The notes beneath the pieces are model-generated. The model was not told the DNA's origin. It was given only the letters and a program-made list of their open reading frames with translations, and did not search any database. 14,113 nucleotides of DNA from Planctomycetota bacterium (GTDB lineage Bacteria > Planctomycetota > Planctomycetia > Pirellulales > Lacipirellulaceae). Positions within the stretch are counted from its first letter, which is position 1, and every line of letters begins with the position of its first letter. The stretch is from positions 1-14,113 of the forward strand of contig JAKEIB010000201.1 of NCBI GenBank assembly GCA_022614705.1. Direction: 5' to 3'. The position numbers were made by a program, and so were the translations under genes. Shown in pieces: positions 13,088 to 14,113 of the stretch.

Positions 13088-14113
13088 TCACTCGTTGTTG
13101 ATATCCTCGGCGGCAATCGTCGATCGTGCGCGATAGGACGCCATATCGATGCTTTCGTTGAGAAAGGTCACGGAGCCGTCGGCCATCAGAAAATTGCACC
13201 CACCGGGGTGATCGCTGCGAAAGTTGCTCACGGAGTGCCTGCCAGGCGGCGTGTCGAAGCTGGCTTTGCACTCGTAGCTTGGATTCGTCCTAGCGAGGAT
13301 GCCTTCAGCGCCCAACTGGCCGAGGTCGACGAACGTATCGGTGACTGGCGACTTGTTCATGGGCTCGATGGTGCACGCGTACATGCTTGATCTCGCCCCG
13401 AGTGCCGTGAAGAAGGGGGTGCTGTTTGGTTCGCCAATGATCCAGCCGATCAGAGCGTCGGGTATTTCCCCCCCGGGCGTGGGCGCCAGATCCGCCGCCG
13501 TGCATTTCGTGAGATGGCAAACCTTCCACTTGGGGTCACCGCTGGCGTCGCCCATGGCAATCGTTTTGCTCGTGCCGTCGGTGATTTGCCGGATCGAGGC
13601 GCCGAAGGCGGGTCTGAACATTCCTTGCTGCGATTTTGCAACCTTGCCGGGCTCGCCTAGCCCTCTTAAACAAAAAGCGTCCGTGTAGCCCATGCAGTAC
13701 GCGTACTCCGTGATTCCGAACGTGCCGTCCGGTTTGGAATATTTTTTGAGAAGTGGATGCGGATCCGTGAATGGATTCGGTGCGGAGGAGGACGGGCACT
13801 TGAAGACGGTAATCGCCACGGCGGCGACACCAGGCTTCTGGTCCTCCCATTGCTCATTCTGATCGTAAATACTGTGCAGTGCCGTATCCTCGAAATACGG
13901 CAGCAGGCTCGTATTCGCGCTGGCGTAGACGTCGGTATTGGAATTCTTAAATACCGCACCGAGAGGAAACGACTTATGGGTCGCGTGATAGTTGTGCAGG
14001 GCGATGCCGTACTGCTTCAGGTTGTTGATGCACTGGGCGCGTCGGGCCGCTTCGCGGGCCGCCTGGATCGCCGGCAAGAGCAGCGCCACCAGGATCCCGA
14101 TGATCGCAATCAC
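13088..14113 (-). CDS. DUF1559 prepilin-like protein, 5' end beyond the window
   Basis: 341 residues are visible and the gene runs off the right edge. The first visible residues, VIAIIGILVALLLPAIQAAREAARRAQC, are the hydrophobic part of a type IV pilin-like N-terminus, normally preceded by RxGFTLVELLV, so the GTG at 14113 is internal and not the start. NNLKQYGIALHNYHATHKSFPLG and the C-terminal HPGGCNFLMADGSVTFL are DUF1559 signatures. This is, as I recall, among the largest paralogous families in Planctomycetota; members are thought to be processed by a prepilin peptidase and to form envelope or pseudopilus-like structures, with function largely unproven. Only about 15-20 residues are probably missing. 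Confidence 0.92.
   Translation of the reverse strand: MIAIIGILVALLLPAIQAAREAARRAQCINNLKQYGIALHNYHATHKSFPLGAVFKNSNTDVYASANTSLLPYFEDTALHSIYDQNEQWEDQKPGVAAVAITVFKCPSSSAPNPFTDPHPLLKKYSKPDGTFGITEYAYCMGYTDAFCLRGLGEPGKVAKSQQGMFRPAFGASIRQITDGTSKTIAMGDASGDPKWKVCHLTKCTAADLAPTPGGEIPDALIGWIIGEPNSTPFFTALGARSSMYACTIEPMNKSPVTDTFVDLGQLGAEGILARTNPSYECKASFDTPPGRHSVSNFRSDHPGGCNFLMADGSVTFLNESIDMASYRARSTIAAEDINNE

Noticed and set aside
1..14113. CRISPR array or cas genes
   Set aside because: No regularly spaced identical repeats with unique spacers. The tandem elements seen are palindromes or in-frame protein repeats.
1..14113. tRNA or rRNA genes
   Set aside because: No cloverleaf with a TTC-containing T-arm or rRNA-like stretch was found in the intergenic regions when read by eye.

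Overview
The window looks like chromosomal sequence from a Planctomycetota bacterium, most likely of the Pirellulales type. The signs are a DUF1559 prepilin-like protein at the right edge, a leucine-rich-repeat protein with the usual planctomycete N-terminal membrane module, a Tat-exported protein of a kind I associate with this phylum, several secreted hydrolases, and a palindromic repeat in most intergenic gaps. The organism call is inferred from gene content; no rRNA or other phylogenetic marker is present.

Layout. 1-2570 (+) holds two membrane transporters with overlapping reading frames: a PTS EIIC-type sugar permease cut by the left edge, then an MFS transporter of the anion:cation symporter (ExuT-like) group. 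2686-3951 (+) is a Tat-exported conserved protein of unknown function and 4092-4925 (+) a membrane-anchored LRR protein. On the minus strand, 5925 down to 4965 carries a HicA-like small protein, its small partner, and a two-helix membrane protein with a C-terminal zinc ribbon. About 900 bp (5926-6836) has no credible gene but is dense in inverted and direct repeats. 6837-7997 (+) is a secreted sialidase/BNR-type protein and 8156-9166 (+) a secreted alpha/beta-hydrolase esterase. From 14113 back to 9276 everything is on the minus strand: a DUF1559 protein cut by the right edge, a PhoPQ-activated pathogenicity-related (PqaA) family hydrolase, an AMP-forming acyl-CoA ligase-like enzyme, and a MaoC-like hydratase whose start overlaps the ligase stop by 4 bp.

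How they fit together. The EIIC-MFS pair and the ligase-MaoC pair are probably co-translated. The sialidase-like protein, esterase and PqaA-like protein are all predicted to be exported and suit a life of polysaccharide and ester scavenging, but nothing ties them to a single pathway.

Most unusual: the EIIC carries a six-copy tandem octapeptide repeat (consensus ExxDLIKL) where ordinary EIICs have only a short loop, and it has Asn where the family normally has the sugar-site His of the GIHG motif. No IIA or IIB gene lies in the window. The protein may be a repurposed permease that does not phosphorylate its substrate. Second in interest are the HicA-like gene pair, a palindromic repeat read through as the C-terminus of the EIIC, and an esterase gene bracketed by oppositely oriented copies of one palindromic repeat.
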